DNA of 64,000 bases from Hyphomicrobiales bacterium (GCA_900465685.1 UEGR01000016.1:186001-250000), one strand, 5' to 3'; positions 9,336 through 18,552 are shown, counted from the first letter of the stretch. The notes: generated from the sequence alone by a model not told the origin. A program made the numbers and translations.

Positions 9336-10136
9336 TCAACGCACACCGGCAATCGTGTAGCCGCCATCCACGAGAATTGTCTGGCCAGTTACAAAGCGGG
9401 CTTCATCCGATGAAAGCCAGATTGCAAGATCGGCGACGTCATCCGGCTGGCCAAGCCGTTCCGCGGGCGTATGCGCCACGAAAGGGGTAAATGCCGTCAT
9501 GTCGCCATTGACACTGCCGTGAGCCATCGGGGTTTCAATAATACCCGGATTGATATTGTTGATACGAATACCTTTGGAAGCATATTCGAGCACCAGCGCC
9601 GGGATCATCGCATCAAGCGCCCCCTTGCTGGCCGAATAGCTCGATGACCCGCGAAGCGCTCCCTTCGTGAGCCAGGATGAGGTATTTACAATCGACCCAC
9701 CAAAGCCTTGTTTCAAGAACGCCTCGATTTCATACTTCATCGAAAGCCAAATACCCTTAAGATTGACGGCTATTACCGCATCAAAATCAGCGCTCGTCTG
9801 TTCGATAATTGGTGCGAAGTTGCCGAGGATTCCTGCATTGTTGAATGCTGCGTCCAGCCTGCCATATTGATCGAATGCCGTTGCGATCAGACGACGGACA
9901 TCTTCTTCCTGCGATACATCGGTGGGGGCGGCAATTGCCTGACCACCGCCCTCAAAGATTTCATGCGCCACGGATTCAATCTCGGCGGCTCGGCGTCCAG
10001 CCAACACAACGTTCGCACCCTCGCGAGCATAACCGATTGCCGCAGCGCGACCGATGCCGGTACCAGCGCCTGATACAATAACGACCTTGTTTTGAAAGCG
10101 GCTTGAAACTGCTGTTTGTCCCGACAAATCCGACAT
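9336..10136 (-). CDS. SDR-family oxidoreductase (classical short-chain dehydrogenase)
   Basis: Cytoplasmic NAD(P)-dependent short-chain dehydrogenase, 266 residues. Motifs: cofactor glycine motif GAGTGIG at 23-29, NNAG at 99-102, the catalytic Ser in NTSS near 153, and YSASK with Tyr167 and Lys171. The C-terminus VTGQTILVDGGYTI is standard for classical SDRs. The residue after the second beta strand is GRR, which favours NADP over NAD. It is first in a leftward transcript with the aldo/keto reductase and is divergent from a LysR regulator, about 100 bases apart. The substrate is unknown. Confidence 0.9.
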   Translation of the reverse strand: MSDLSGQTAVSSRFQNKVVIVSGAGTGIGRAAAIGYAREGANVVLAGRRAAEIESVAHEIFEGGGQAIAAPTDVSQEEDVRRLIATAFDQYGRLDAAFNNAGILGNFAPIIEQTSADFDAVIAVNLKGIWLSMKYEIEAFLKQGFGGSIVNTSSWLTKGALRGSSSYSASKGALDAMIPALVLEYASKGIRINNINPGIIETPMAHGSVNGDMTAFTPFVAHTPAERLGQPDDVADLAIWLSSDEARFVTGQTILVDGGYTIAGVR

Positions 10137-10215
10137 ATCTACCTCTCAGGTGGCTCATGTCCTTCAAGCTAGGCCAGTTCATTATTCATTTTAATCCACC
10201 TTTCATTGCATTCGA

Positions 10216-10234
10216 TGGTGAGCTATATTCACCA
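10216..10234. promoter_or_regulatory. Palindromic LysR-type operator candidate
   Basis: Inverted repeat TGGTGA-N7-TCACCA that contains a T-N11-A LysR-box core. It lies between the divergent SDR and LysR genes and ends three bases before the LysR start codon. A site here would fit autoregulation and control of the SDR transcript. Binding is inferred from symmetry and position only. Confidence 0.45.
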
Positions 10235-10237
10235 ATA

Positions 10238-11125
10238 ATGAGGACAAGCGATCTCGGTGAACTAGCGGCGTTCGTAGCTATTGCGGAAGAAGGCAGATTC
10301 CGCAAAGCAGCAGTCCGGCTGAATGTAACGCCGTCTGCTCTGTCACATTCCATCCGCTCACTTGAACAAAAGCTGGGGGTTCGTCTTTTTAACCGAACGA
10401 CGCGGACGATTGCGCTAACTGAAGCAGGACACGCCCTTCTGCGTCAGATCGGTCCAGCATTTGCCAGCATCGAAACAGCAGTGGAAACGCTCAATGATTA
10501 TCGCGAACAGCCAGCCGGCAGGTTAAAGATCAGCACTCCACGCACGGTAGCAATGCGGGTCTTAGGGCCTAAAATCCGCAGCTATTGCGATCTTTACCCA
10601 GATGTCACCCTGGAGATTGCGGCCCAAAATGGATTTGTCGACATCGTCCAGCAAGGCTTTGACGCGGGCATTCGGCTCGGCGAAAGTCTTGATCAAGACA
10701 TGATTGCCGTGCGCATTACACCCGATTTGCGTACAGCCATTGTCGCTTCACCGGAATATTTCACACGATATTCACCACCAGAAACGCCCCGCGATCTTCA
10801 CCAGCACAATTGCATCGGGTTCCGCCAGATCGCGAATGGTGGTTTATATCGCTGGGAGTTTTCGAAAGACGGACAAACACTCAATGTTGCCGTCGACGGA
10901 ACACTAGTTCTGGACGATCCGGAACTTATGATCTCCGCGGCACTTGACGGCATCGGACTAGCCTACGGTACCGAGCCGCATGTCAGTGAACATCTTGCGT
11001 CTGGAAAACTCGTCCGTGTTCTTGAAGACTGGTGCCCGACCTATCCCGGCTTCTACCTTTACTATCCAGGTCGCCGTCATGTCCCTGCGGCGCTCAGAGC
11101 ACTGATCAATCTTCTTCGGTGTTGA
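10238..11125 (+). CDS. LysR-family transcriptional regulator
   Basis: 295-residue LysR regulator. The ATG at 10238 starts the canonical N-terminal helix-turn-helix (DLGELAAFVAIAEEGRFRKA, then TPSALSHSIRSLEQKLGVRLF). Upstream in-frame starts would add 45 residues without LysR character. The C-terminal part is the substrate-binding regulatory domain (PAGRLKISTPRTVAM onward), of the group close to DsdC/GbpR-like activators of dehydrogenases. It is divergent from the SDR-AKR genes, so it most likely controls them. The RBS is weak; a palindrome occupies the region just upstream of the start. Confidence 0.9.
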   Translation: MRTSDLGELAAFVAIAEEGRFRKAAVRLNVTPSALSHSIRSLEQKLGVRLFNRTTRTIALTEAGHALLRQIGPAFASIETAVETLNDYREQPAGRLKISTPRTVAMRVLGPKIRSYCDLYPDVTLEIAAQNGFVDIVQQGFDAGIRLGESLDQDMIAVRITPDLRTAIVASPEYFTRYSPPETPRDLHQHNCIGFRQIANGGLYRWEFSKDGQTLNVAVDGTLVLDDPELMISAALDGIGLAYGTEPHVSEHLASGKLVRVLEDWCPTYPGFYLYYPGRRHVPAALRALINLLRC

Positions 11126-11518
11126 TGCGGTCTCGATAGCAATCACATGAGTGCCTTCACATTGCTTGAATTCAAGCGCGGAATGGCCCGGTTCTGATTT
11201 TCAGGTGTGTTGATGAGCTACAGCATTCGACGCCGCCTTGGTATTGTGGAGAGTTTGAACGATCTCATCCAGCACGCAGCCATCCGGATCGGCTTTGCTC
11301 AGGCTGACATTATAACAGCACGCTTCTGTGGCTGTAGATTTGATTGACCCGACAGCGGTCGTCCTCTATGTCTAGCGAAAAGGTTCCGGCACCTGCCTCC
11401 TGCAGACGAAAGTCATGGTCAAGCCCGGATCGACAAGACACCTCACCCTCGAAGCATTTCGCACGGTGGCAATGCAGGCTCCCATCCTATTTGAAATGCC
11501 TCGTAAGAGGAGTGAGCG
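11126..11518. other. Intergenic stretch without a supported gene
   Basis: 393 bases between the LysR gene and the MATE gene. Short open frames exist on both strands (for example a roughly 60-codon minus-strand frame over about 11210-11395) but none has both a start codon and a recognisable product. The last 15 bases carry the AGAGGA ribosome-binding site of the MATE gene. No repeat or hairpin stands out. Confidence 0.4.
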
Positions 11519-12880
11519 ATGTCTATGCGGCACGCCCAAAGGATTGATCCTTTTCTGACCGCCCCTGTCGGGCGGTTGTTTCTGTCCAACGCCCTTCCTA
11601 TGGCCGTTGTTATGTCGATGAGTGGCGTTCTCAATGTCGTCGATGGGATTTTCGTCGGTCACTTCATCGGCTCCGACGCTCTCGCAGCAGTAAGTTTGGC
11701 ATTTCCTGTGATCATGGTGCTTTCCGCGCTCACCACATTGGTGGGTGGCGGGATGTCGAGCCTCATGGCACGGCTTCTGGGTGCTGGAGATCGTATCGCT
11801 GCCGGGCGCATCTTTGCAGGTGCGCATGGGTTGGTGCTGGCAATTTCGGTCGGCCTGATCGGACTGTGGGCGCTGAGTGGTACTGCGCTTGTCGCTTCCA
11901 TGGCCGCGGTCAATCCGATAGTCGCCCGTCTGACTCATGACTATTTGCAGATCATGATTGTTGGCGCACCGATACAACTGATGCTTGGCGTCCATGCCGA
12001 TGCTTTGCGAAATGAAGGTCGGGCAGGCTTGATTGCAGTCTTGTCCGTGCTGGTCAATCTGTTCAATATCGGCGCCAATTGGCTGGGGATTGCAGTGTTT
12101 GGCCTCGGTGTTTCGGGTTCGGCTCTGGGTACGGTCGCGGCGCAAGCGCTCGGATTGGCATTGGTCGCTGGCTTCAGAAAACACAGCAAGGATCTGTTAC
12201 CACTACCAACTTTGCATATGCAGAGCTGGCAAAGCGGGTGGTATCAAATCATTCGCCTTGGCCTGCCATTGTGTCTCAGTTTCCTCGGCATTGCCGTGGT
12301 AGCCAGTATCGTAATGCTGTCTCTGAGGCTTCACGTTGGGACTGAATATAGTACATGGGTGGCAGCTTATGGCGTAGTAACGCGGCTTTTAGGCTTTGCC
12401 TTTCTGCCGCAAATGGCTATCGCGCTGAGCACGCAGAGCATTACCGGCAACAATGCTGGCGCCGGAAGAAATGACCGTGTGCTAGCCGCATTGCGGCTGT
12501 CCATGGGGGTAGCTTTCCTCTGGAGCCTGTCTGTCGCGGCGTTTGGTATCTTTGCGGGAACCACGCTCGGCAGTTGGTTCAGCGATGAACCCGCTGTAAT
12601 CAGCGCCGTTGCACTGATACTGCAACGCGTGATGTTGATCTACGCATCCGTCGGCCCAGTTCTTGTCTTGGCGTTGCATTTCCAAGCTCTTGGTCGAGTT
12701 GGCCAGACGGCGGCGCTCATTTTGATAAAACCCTGGCTTTTAACACCCGCGCTCATCCTCGTGCTCGCCGCCCGGTTCGGAGTATCAGGCATCTGGCTGG
12801 CATTTCCGGTAGCGGATGGGATCATCTTAATGCTTGCCATCATGATCGGTCGGGGTGCGTTGTGCCGACCTCGGCAATAA
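11519..12880 (+). CDS. MATE-family efflux transporter
   Basis: 453-residue inner-membrane protein with twelve predicted hydrophobic segments in two MATE halves. The first half opens PVGRLFLSNALPMAVVMSMSGVLNVVDGIFVGHFIGSDALAAVSLAFP, a typical MATE motif of a substrate-cavity helix pair. The second half starts near WYQIIRLGLPLCLSF. MATE proteins export drugs or metabolites in exchange for Na+ or H+. An AGAGGA sequence precedes the ATG. It stands alone, convergent with the hpa operon, so the substrate cannot be inferred from context. Confidence 0.9.
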   Translation: MSMRHAQRIDPFLTAPVGRLFLSNALPMAVVMSMSGVLNVVDGIFVGHFIGSDALAAVSLAFPVIMVLSALTTLVGGGMSSLMARLLGAGDRIAAGRIFAGAHGLVLAISVGLIGLWALSGTALVASMAAVNPIVARLTHDYLQIMIVGAPIQLMLGVHADALRNEGRAGLIAVLSVLVNLFNIGANWLGIAVFGLGVSGSALGTVAAQALGLALVAGFRKHSKDLLPLPTLHMQSWQSGWYQIIRLGLPLCLSFLGIAVVASIVMLSLRLHVGTEYSTWVAAYGVVTRLLGFAFLPQMAIALSTQSITGNNAGAGRNDRVLAALRLSMGVAFLWSLSVAAFGIFAGTTLGSWFSDEPAVISAVALILQRVMLIYASVGPVLVLALHFQALGRVGQTAALILIKPWLLTPALILVLAARFGVSGIWLAFPVADGIILMLAIMIGRGALCRPRQ

Positions 12881-12920
12881 GGCGACGCGTGCCAGCCAGC
12901 CGTTTGCACGGCAGCTAGAT

Positions 12921-12960
12921 CGCTGCTCAGGAGTAACGACACCATCGCTCCTGAGCAGCG
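12921..12960. terminator. Perfect 13-bp hairpin between convergent genes
   Basis: Arms CGCTGCTCAGGAG and CTCCTGAGCAGCG flank a 14-base loop. The hairpin sits between the MATE gene and the convergent end of the hpa operon, where a bidirectional terminator is expected. There is no U-tract on either side, so it may be a weak or Rho-assisted terminator or an mRNA 3'-end stabiliser. Confidence 0.55.
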
Positions 12961-12980
12961 GTAGCCGATGGCGCGGCTCA

Positions 12981-13784
12981 TTACAGGAAGTGGCAAGCAA
13001 TCGTACCGCACGGCCCGAAATCTGCACTGATCGTATCTCCGTGGCGGGCTTCGATAGGACGGATAAACGACCCTGCGAGCACGATCTGACCGGCATCAAT
13101 GCCATCGCCATATTGTGCCAGACGATTTGCGAGCCATGCAATACCGCGTGCGGGATGATTGAGAACCCCCGCGCCGAGCCCGGTTTCTTCGACTTCGGCG
13201 TTACGTGAAACGATCGCGCCCATCCAGCGCATGTCGACCTGGTCAGGCCGCATCTGTCGTCCCCCGATGACGATGCCCGCATTGGCGGCGTTGTCGGAAA
13301 TCGTATCGACGATACTGCGCGTCTTCTTCGTCTCTGGATCGGCGCGTAAAACACGAGTATCCAGAATTTCCAGTGCGGGCGTAATATAATCGGTGGCATT
13401 TAGCACATCAAAGACCGAAATATTCGGCCCCTTGAGCGGCGCCTTCATAACAAAGGCAATTTCCGCCTCAATACGTGGTTGGATGAAGCGATCAGCCGGG
13501 ATGACTGCACCATCATCGAACATCATATCATCGAGCAACACGCCCGAATCCGGAATATCGATGTTCAACGCATATTGCATGGCCTTGGACGTGAGACCGA
13601 TCTTCCAGCCGATCTGTTTGCGGCCCGCAGCAAGCTTTTGCTTTACCCAAGCAGCTTGTACAGCGTAAGCATCGTCCATTGTCATGCCGCTATGCTTCAG
13701 CGACAGAAGGCCTATTTGTGTGCGGCTCTTCTCGGCATCGTCGAGCGCATTTGCAGCCGCTGCTATTTCCGTTTCAGTCAGCAT
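12981..13784 (-). CDS. hpaH: 2-oxo-hept-3-ene-1,7-dioate hydratase (HpaH)
   Basis: 267-residue hydratase of the 2-keto-4-pentenoate hydratase/FAH-like family, the length of E. coli HpaH. It adds water to 2-oxohept-3-ene-1,7-dioate in the last stages of homoprotocatechuate degradation. Family motifs include GWKIGLTSKAMQ, the metal-binding RIEAEIAFVM segment and the C-terminal AGSFIRPIEARHGDTISADFG. It is the last gene of the hpa operon, three bases after the FAH-family decarboxylase. No HpaI aldolase, the next enzyme, is present in the window. Confidence 0.9.
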   Translation of the reverse strand: MLTETEIAAAANALDDAEKSRTQIGLLSLKHSGMTMDDAYAVQAAWVKQKLAAGRKQIGWKIGLTSKAMQYALNIDIPDSGVLLDDMMFDDGAVIPADRFIQPRIEAEIAFVMKAPLKGPNISVFDVLNATDYITPALEILDTRVLRADPETKKTRSIVDTISDNAANAGIVIGGRQMRPDQVDMRWMGAIVSRNAEVEETGLGAGVLNHPARGIAWLANRLAQYGDGIDAGQIVLAGSFIRPIEARHGDTISADFGPCGTIACHFL

Positions 13785-13787
13785 GAA

Positions 13788-14654
13788 TCAGACTTTCTCG
13801 TCGGCAACAGTATTACGGAGAATACCAAGGCCTTCCGCTTCCACCTCGATCACATCGCCCGGTTTCAGCCAGATCGGGGGATCAAAACGCGCGCCTGCAC
13901 CCGTCGGCGTGCCGCAGACCAGCACATCGCCCGGTACAAGCGTGGTGAAGGTGGAGACATAATTGATGATCTTGCGGAAAGAGAAAATCATCCGGCTGGT
14001 GCGATCCTGCTGACGAATATCTCCATTGACCCGCGTGGTCAGCTGGATATCAGCCAGCTGACTTTCATCCGTATACGGCACCAGCCATGGTCCGATAGAA
14101 CCTGTTGCATCGAAGTTCTTGCCTTGCGTGACATTGAACTTGGCATGGCGCACCCAGTCGCGGATCGTACCCTCATTGCAAAGCGTGAGCGCAGCAATGT
14201 GGTCGAGCGCGTCTTCTTCCGCAATGCGGCGACCACCCTTGCCGATGACGACGACGATTTCGCCTTCGTAATCAAGTTGCGGGCTTTCCAGCGGACGGAT
14301 CAACGGTTGATCGTGACCAGTGAACGAGCGCGGAAACCGAATGAAGAGTGATGGATTGAGCGGCGCCGACTGCCCGTCCTTATACTCTTCATTGCGGTCA
14401 GGAAAATTCACACCGACACAGATAATCTTTTCCGGTGACGGAACGGGGATTTCGTAGGTGATTTCAGCAAGCGGAATATCTGGGGCAAGACTTGCTCCTT
14501 CCTCCGCAAGCCTTACCAGTTCTCCCGCTTCAATAACTTCGCGCAAAGTCGGCCAGATCTGGCCGTGCTTCTTCGAAAGATCGACAACACCACCGTCTTT
14601 AAGCAGGCCATAACCCTTGCCCGTAGCCGTCGAAAAATTCACCAGTCTGGCCAT
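13788..14654 (-). CDS. hpaG: FAH-family decarboxylase/isomerase of the homoprotocatechuate pathway (HpaG-like)
   Basis: 288-residue protein of the fumarylacetoacetate hydrolase family, with IICVGVNFPDRNEEY, the DYEGEIVVVIGKGGR metal-ligand strand, CNEGTIRDW, and the C-terminal FTTLVPGDVLVCGTPTGAG. From its operon position it should decarboxylate 5-oxopent-3-ene-1,2,5-tricarboxylate to 2-oxohept-3-ene-1,7-dioate. In E. coli HpaG is a two-domain protein of about 430 residues with isomerase and decarboxylase halves; here there is only one FAH domain. The separate HpaF isomerase at the head of the operon would cover the isomerase step. Confidence 0.85.
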   Translation of the reverse strand: MARLVNFSTATGKGYGLLKDGGVVDLSKKHGQIWPTLREVIEAGELVRLAEEGASLAPDIPLAEITYEIPVPSPEKIICVGVNFPDRNEEYKDGQSAPLNPSLFIRFPRSFTGHDQPLIRPLESPQLDYEGEIVVVIGKGGRRIAEEDALDHIAALTLCNEGTIRDWVRHAKFNVTQGKNFDATGSIGPWLVPYTDESQLADIQLTTRVNGDIRQQDRTSRMIFSFRKIINYVSTFTTLVPGDVLVCGTPTGAGARFDPPIWLKPGDVIEVEAEGLGILRNTVADEKV

Positions 14655-14699
14655 ATATATGTCTCGCTTTCGTTCCCGTCCGTTATCCCTCGAAGCGGT

Positions 14700-15680
14700 T
14701 CAAGGAGCTATGATCGGCTGCGCCTTTAGAATAGAATCCCGCACTTCGGCTCCGGCAAACAGGCTGCCGTGTTCAAACCAGGATTTCGGCGCAGGTGCGC
14801 CCCAGAGCGTCTGCCGCTGCGGATCTTTCAGATCCCACTTGATCGGCTCCAGGTCGGGATCGACGGTCTGGTAATCCGAGCAATAAATCTCGATACGATG
14901 GCCGTCAGGATCAAGAATATAGAGGAAGAAGGCATTGGAAATGCCATGGCGGCCAGGACCGCGCTCGATATTGGCGATCCAGCCGGACGTCGACATCACA
15001 TCAAGCAGATCGATGATGTTGAGCGGCGTTGGTACCCAGAAGGCGGTATGATGCAGACGAGGACCTTTGCCATTGGTGAAAGCAATGTCATGTACGCCAC
15101 CCTTGCGATGCGTCCATGCTGCCCAGAGTCGGCCTGTCTCGGCATCTTCCGTATATTCGGTGACGCGAAATCCGATCTCGTTGTAGAAAGCAACGCTTTC
15201 GTCGACATTCGGCGAGAAGCAGTTGAAATGATCAATGCGCAGCGGCTTCACGCCTTTATAAAGCGCATATTTCTGATGGATCGGCGGCAGGCGATCCATT
15301 TTGGAATAGAACTCCAACGGAATACCATGCGGATCGCGGGTGCGGAATGTGCGCGCCTGATAGGGCCGCTCCACCCATTCGACGGGCAGTTCCTTGCTGC
15401 GGAAGAAGTGCTCGGCCTTGTCGAGGTCTTCTTCGGAAAACACCTTGAAACCAAGTTCGCAGGCTTCTGCCTTATCGGATTTGCGCAGCACGATGCAATG
15501 ATGTCCGCGCTCTTCCATGGCGCGCAGATAAATCGTGTCGGCGCTCTCGTCGGTCACCTGAAGTCCAAGAACATCAGCGTAAAAGGCTCGCGACTTCGCA
15601 AGATCGGTGACGGCCAACTCAACATGCGACAGTCGCAGAATATTGAATGGCGGATAGAGATTTGGTTTCGGCAGAGCCAT
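14700..15680 (-). CDS. hpaD: 3,4-dihydroxyphenylacetate 2,3-dioxygenase (HpaD)
   Basis: Extradiol ring-cleavage dioxygenase of the two-domain VOC (type I) superfamily, 326 residues. It opens homoprotocatechuate to 5-carboxymethyl-2-hydroxymuconate semialdehyde. The 2-His-1-Glu metal triad is visible in the C-terminal domain: His151 in RIDHFNCF, a His at 210/211 in LHHTAFW, and Glu264 in HRIEIYCSD. The spacing matches homoprotocatechuate dioxygenases of the Arthrobacter/Brevibacterium type (Mn or Fe). The N-terminal domain (LSHVELAVTDLAKSRAFY) lacks metal ligands, as is normal. A strong GAGGAGG site precedes the ATG. E. coli HpaD belongs to the unrelated LigB-type family, so this is a non-orthologous replacement. 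Confidence 0.92.
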   Translation of the reverse strand: MALPKPNLYPPFNILRLSHVELAVTDLAKSRAFYADVLGLQVTDESADTIYLRAMEERGHHCIVLRKSDKAEACELGFKVFSEEDLDKAEHFFRSKELPVEWVERPYQARTFRTRDPHGIPLEFYSKMDRLPPIHQKYALYKGVKPLRIDHFNCFSPNVDESVAFYNEIGFRVTEYTEDAETGRLWAAWTHRKGGVHDIAFTNGKGPRLHHTAFWVPTPLNIIDLLDVMSTSGWIANIERGPGRHGISNAFFLYILDPDGHRIEIYCSDYQTVDPDLEPIKWDLKDPQRQTLWGAPAPKSWFEHGSLFAGAEVRDSILKAQPIIAP

Positions 15681-15734
15681 TATTTCCTCCTCGGAATGAC
15701 AGTTATCGTAAAGCGGGACGTCGGCACGCCTTAT

Positions 15735-17249
15735 TCAACCGCCAAGTTTTTGAATCGCATGAGCTTTATTGGCAAACGCAATATTTTTGGTTTCCATGTA
15801 AAAATCGAATGACCAGTCACCGCCATCCCGTCCGATACCAGAGCTCTTAACTCCTCCAAATGGTGTCGGTAGATGGCGAACATTTTCGGAATTGACCCAG
15901 ATCATGCCCGCTTCCAGACTATCAGTAAAACGGAATGCGCGCGTGACATCGTTGGTCCACAAATAGCCGGTGAGGCCATATTGAACGTCATTGGCAAGGG
16001 CGAGTGCTTCAGCTTCGTCCTTGAACGGAATGGCCGTCAGAACCGGACCGAAAATCTCTTCCTGTGCGATACGCATCCGGTTGTTTGCACCCGTGAACAA
16101 TGTCGGGGAAACATAGCAACCACCACCCGGGCCGTCGAATTTTGCGCCGCCGGCGGCAACAGTTGCCCCTTCGTTGCGACCGATCTCGATATATTCCAGC
16201 ACCTTCTTTTCATGAACGGGATGGATCAACGGCCCCACGACCGTTTCAGGGTCCAGCGGATGCCCGACCTTTATCCGCTCGGCTTTTTGTGCAACCAGAG
16301 CCGTGAAACGGTCATAGATCGTATCTTCGACCAGCAAGCGCGAGGATGAAGTGCAACGCTCGCCATTGAGCGAATAGATCATGAAGACCGCCGCATCGGC
16401 AGCGCGCTCTAGATCGGCATCCGCAAAAACGACGACCGGATTCTTGCCGCCCAGTTCAAAATGAACGCGCTTCAGCGTGTCCGCACCTTGCTTCATGATC
16501 ATCGATCCGGTGCGGCTCTCGCCAACAAAGCCGATAGCCTTAATATCGGGATGTTCCGTCAGTGCCTTGCCCGCATCTTCACCGAAGCCGTTGACGAGGT
16601 TCCAAACACCTTTGGGCAGGCCGGCTTCTTCAGCAATCTCAATCAGCAGGCGAGCCGTGAGCGGTGAGAACTCGGCTGGCTTATGTACGATCGTGCATCC
16701 TGCGGCCAAAGCTGGTGCAATCTTCCAGGTCGACAGCATGAACGGCGTATTCCACGGCGTGATCACACCGACCGGACCAACAGGCACACGTGTGGTCAAA
16801 TTGACCTGACCAGGAGCACGCAGCGCCTTGCCATCCCGCGCTTCGGGTGCGCGATCAGCAAAGAACCGAAAATTCTCAGCGCCACGCAAAGCGGCCTTGG
16901 CCATGAATTTCAGGGACTGCCCCGTATCCATGCATTCCACGAAAGCAATTTCTTCCGAACGGGCAACAATGGCATCGGCAATCTTGTGAAGCAGCTTCTT
17001 TCGCTCCACGCCCGACATGGCTGCCCATTCTGGAAAGGCCTGTTTGGCTGCTTTGGCCGCTCGATCAATATCTGCAGCCTTACCGTGCGCAACTTTTGCC
17101 AGAGGCTTCAGATCCACCGGCGACAGGGTTTCGAATGTTGCGCCGTCGGAGGCGGCCACATCCTCTCCGCCAATGCGGTTCAGAACTCCATTTTCAAAAT
17201 GGGCCAGATAGGCTTTCGCCTTGGCGACATTATCGTCGAGCTTTGACAT
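15735..17249 (-). CDS. hpaE: 5-carboxymethyl-2-hydroxymuconate semialdehyde dehydrogenase (HpaE)
   Basis: 504-residue NAD-dependent aldehyde dehydrogenase. It oxidises the HpaD ring-cleavage product to 5-carboxymethyl-2-hydroxymuconate. Catalytic Glu265 is in FELGGKNP and Cys299 in NGERCTSSSR; the latter motif is characteristic of the HpaE/HpcC group. Cofactor motifs PWNTPFMLSTWK and FVGESRTGSMI are present. It lies between hpaD and hpaF, with a GGAG site upstream of the ATG. Confidence 0.92.
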   Translation of the reverse strand: MSKLDDNVAKAKAYLAHFENGVLNRIGGEDVAASDGATFETLSPVDLKPLAKVAHGKAADIDRAAKAAKQAFPEWAAMSGVERKKLLHKIADAIVARSEEIAFVECMDTGQSLKFMAKAALRGAENFRFFADRAPEARDGKALRAPGQVNLTTRVPVGPVGVITPWNTPFMLSTWKIAPALAAGCTIVHKPAEFSPLTARLLIEIAEEAGLPKGVWNLVNGFGEDAGKALTEHPDIKAIGFVGESRTGSMIMKQGADTLKRVHFELGGKNPVVVFADADLERAADAAVFMIYSLNGERCTSSSRLLVEDTIYDRFTALVAQKAERIKVGHPLDPETVVGPLIHPVHEKKVLEYIEIGRNEGATVAAGGAKFDGPGGGCYVSPTLFTGANNRMRIAQEEIFGPVLTAIPFKDEAEALALANDVQYGLTGYLWTNDVTRAFRFTDSLEAGMIWVNSENVRHLPTPFGGVKSSGIGRDGGDWSFDFYMETKNIAFANKAHAIQKLGG

Positions 17250-17308
17250 GCTTTACTCCGTCATAAGGAAATAGCCGACCGCGGCAAACTGCGGTGCGCG
17301 CTTTTGGA

Positions 17309-17701
17309 TCAAGCCTGTTTCTGGCGCAGGCGCGGATGAATGGCGTTTTTCTTCCAGCTCAAATTTGGGTCGATCTCGCGGACCTCAAGGGTCAACGCGA
17401 AATGCGGCGTCTGAAACAATGGGTTGAGGAACGCGCTGACCGTAGCGAAGATCGCCTCTCCGGCTCTTCGCTTCTCATCCTCGCTGCGACCATGGCCAAT
17501 GCGAAGGGACATGTCGATGAAACCATTTTCGGCTAGCAGATCTGCTACAGCGTAGGCTTCAGCTCTGAATGCACGCACACGAACCGCGCCAAGCTCGAAA
17601 AGCCCTGTTTCCATCATGGTCGCATGCACGGCTTTGCACAGATCGTCGAAATCAACCGCCTCGTCGAGATTGGCGGAATACTCCATGGTGAAATGCGGCA
17701 T
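17309..17701 (-). CDS. hpaF: 5-carboxymethyl-2-hydroxymuconate isomerase (HpaF)
   Basis: Small isomerase of the tautomerase superfamily (CHMI), 130 residues from the ATG at 17701, preceded by GGGAGGAAC. The mature protein begins PHFTMEYSANL, giving the catalytic Pro after Met removal; a longer start would bury that proline, so this start is chosen. It converts 5-carboxymethyl-2-hydroxymuconate to its oxo tautomer before decarboxylation. It is the first gene of the leftward hpa operon and lies about 70 bases from the shared palindrome with hpaR. Confidence 0.9.
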   Translation of the reverse strand: MPHFTMEYSANLDEAVDFDDLCKAVHATMMETGLFELGAVRVRAFRAEAYAVADLLAENGFIDMSLRIGHGRSEDEKRRAGEAIFATVSAFLNPLFQTPHFALTLEVREIDPNLSWKKNAIHPRLRQKQA

Positions 17702-17771
17702 CGTTCCTCCCACGAACTGAACCAAATTTGGTGGCCATCAATATCTGGCGACCATGTATGGCAGGGTTTAT

Positions 17772-17783
17772 TTAACATGTTAA
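17772..17783. promoter_or_regulatory. HpaR-box candidate, copy 1 (hpaF/hpaR divergent promoter)
   Basis: Perfect palindrome TTAACATGTTAA in the AT-rich gap between divergent hpaF and hpaR. The same core recurs at 18553, 18835 and 23789. MarR-family HpaR proteins bind palindromes of this size. Assignment is from recurrence and position. Confidence 0.65.
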
Positions 17784-17832
17784 TGATAATGTCAAGCCCG
17801 CTAAACGACACGACAGGGGATGCAGCGTACAC

Positions 17833-18345
17833 ATGATTGAAAAGCGTTGGAAAATGCAGGATAAAGCTTGCATGCAAAATCATTCCGCTCCGAAATCGAA
17901 ATCATCGCAAGAAGACCTGCTACCTCGCGACACGCGGCGTTCGGTGCCGATTGCATTGCTGCGTGCCCGCGAGGCCGTTATGAGCCACTTTCGGCCAATG
18001 CTTGCACAGCATGATATTACTGAGCAGCAATGGCGCGTTCTGCGTATTTTGGCAGAAATGGGCGTGGTCGATGCGTCGGAGATGGCTGACAAGGCCTTCA
18101 TCCTGGCTCCGAGCCTGACTCGCATTATACGGTCTCTGGAAGAGCGTGGAATTATCACCAAAGCCAAGGATCATAATGACGGTCGCCGGGTGCTGCTGGA
18201 AATAACCCCCATCGGCCTGGCTATCATCAAGGACGTCGCGCCGGAAAGCCGGCTGATCTACGCAAGGCTGGAAGAACGCTTTGGACGCGAGCGCATCGAG
18301 CAACTTCTCGACACACTGGAAGATTTGGCAGCAATCAACGACTAG
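17833..18345 (+). CDS. hpaR: Homoprotocatechuate operon repressor HpaR (MarR family)
   Basis: MarR-family regulator whose core (RSVPIALLRAREAVMSHFRP, then TEQQWRVLRILAE and DNDGRRVLLEITPIG-like wing) matches HpaR, known in E. coli to repress the 4-hydroxyphenylacetate/homoprotocatechuate genes until the aromatic inducer binds. The frame is 170 residues, with about 35 extra N-terminal residues relative to E. coli HpaR. Starts at 17854 and 17872 are also possible, the last with an AGGA upstream. It is divergent from the hpa operon with a shared palindrome, so autoregulation is likely. Confidence 0.88.
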   Translation: MIEKRWKMQDKACMQNHSAPKSKSSQEDLLPRDTRRSVPIALLRAREAVMSHFRPMLAQHDITEQQWRVLRILAEMGVVDASEMADKAFILAPSLTRIIRSLEERGIITKAKDHNDGRRVLLEITPIGLAIIKDVAPESRLIYARLEERFGRERIEQLLDTLEDLAAIND

Positions 18346-18552
18346 CCACTTCCCGGCTTAGCGCGCGATCGGACTGGACAAGGCGCTGCTCGCCCGCATT
18401 CCTGCCGATGAGCTGAAGATATCGTAACCATTCCCCTATCACGACCAAAGCAATTGGAAGTTGATTTTGAGAGGGCTGCCATGACTGCGCAGCGTATGCA
18501 TCGCGACAGCCAAACCTGCTTACCTGAAGAAACAGGTTCCAATCCCATTTAA

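Noticed and set aside
13479-15812. Long open frames antisense to hpaH, hpaG and hpaD (up to 347 codons)
   Set aside because: They lie wholly opposite well-supported hpa genes and show no family motif.
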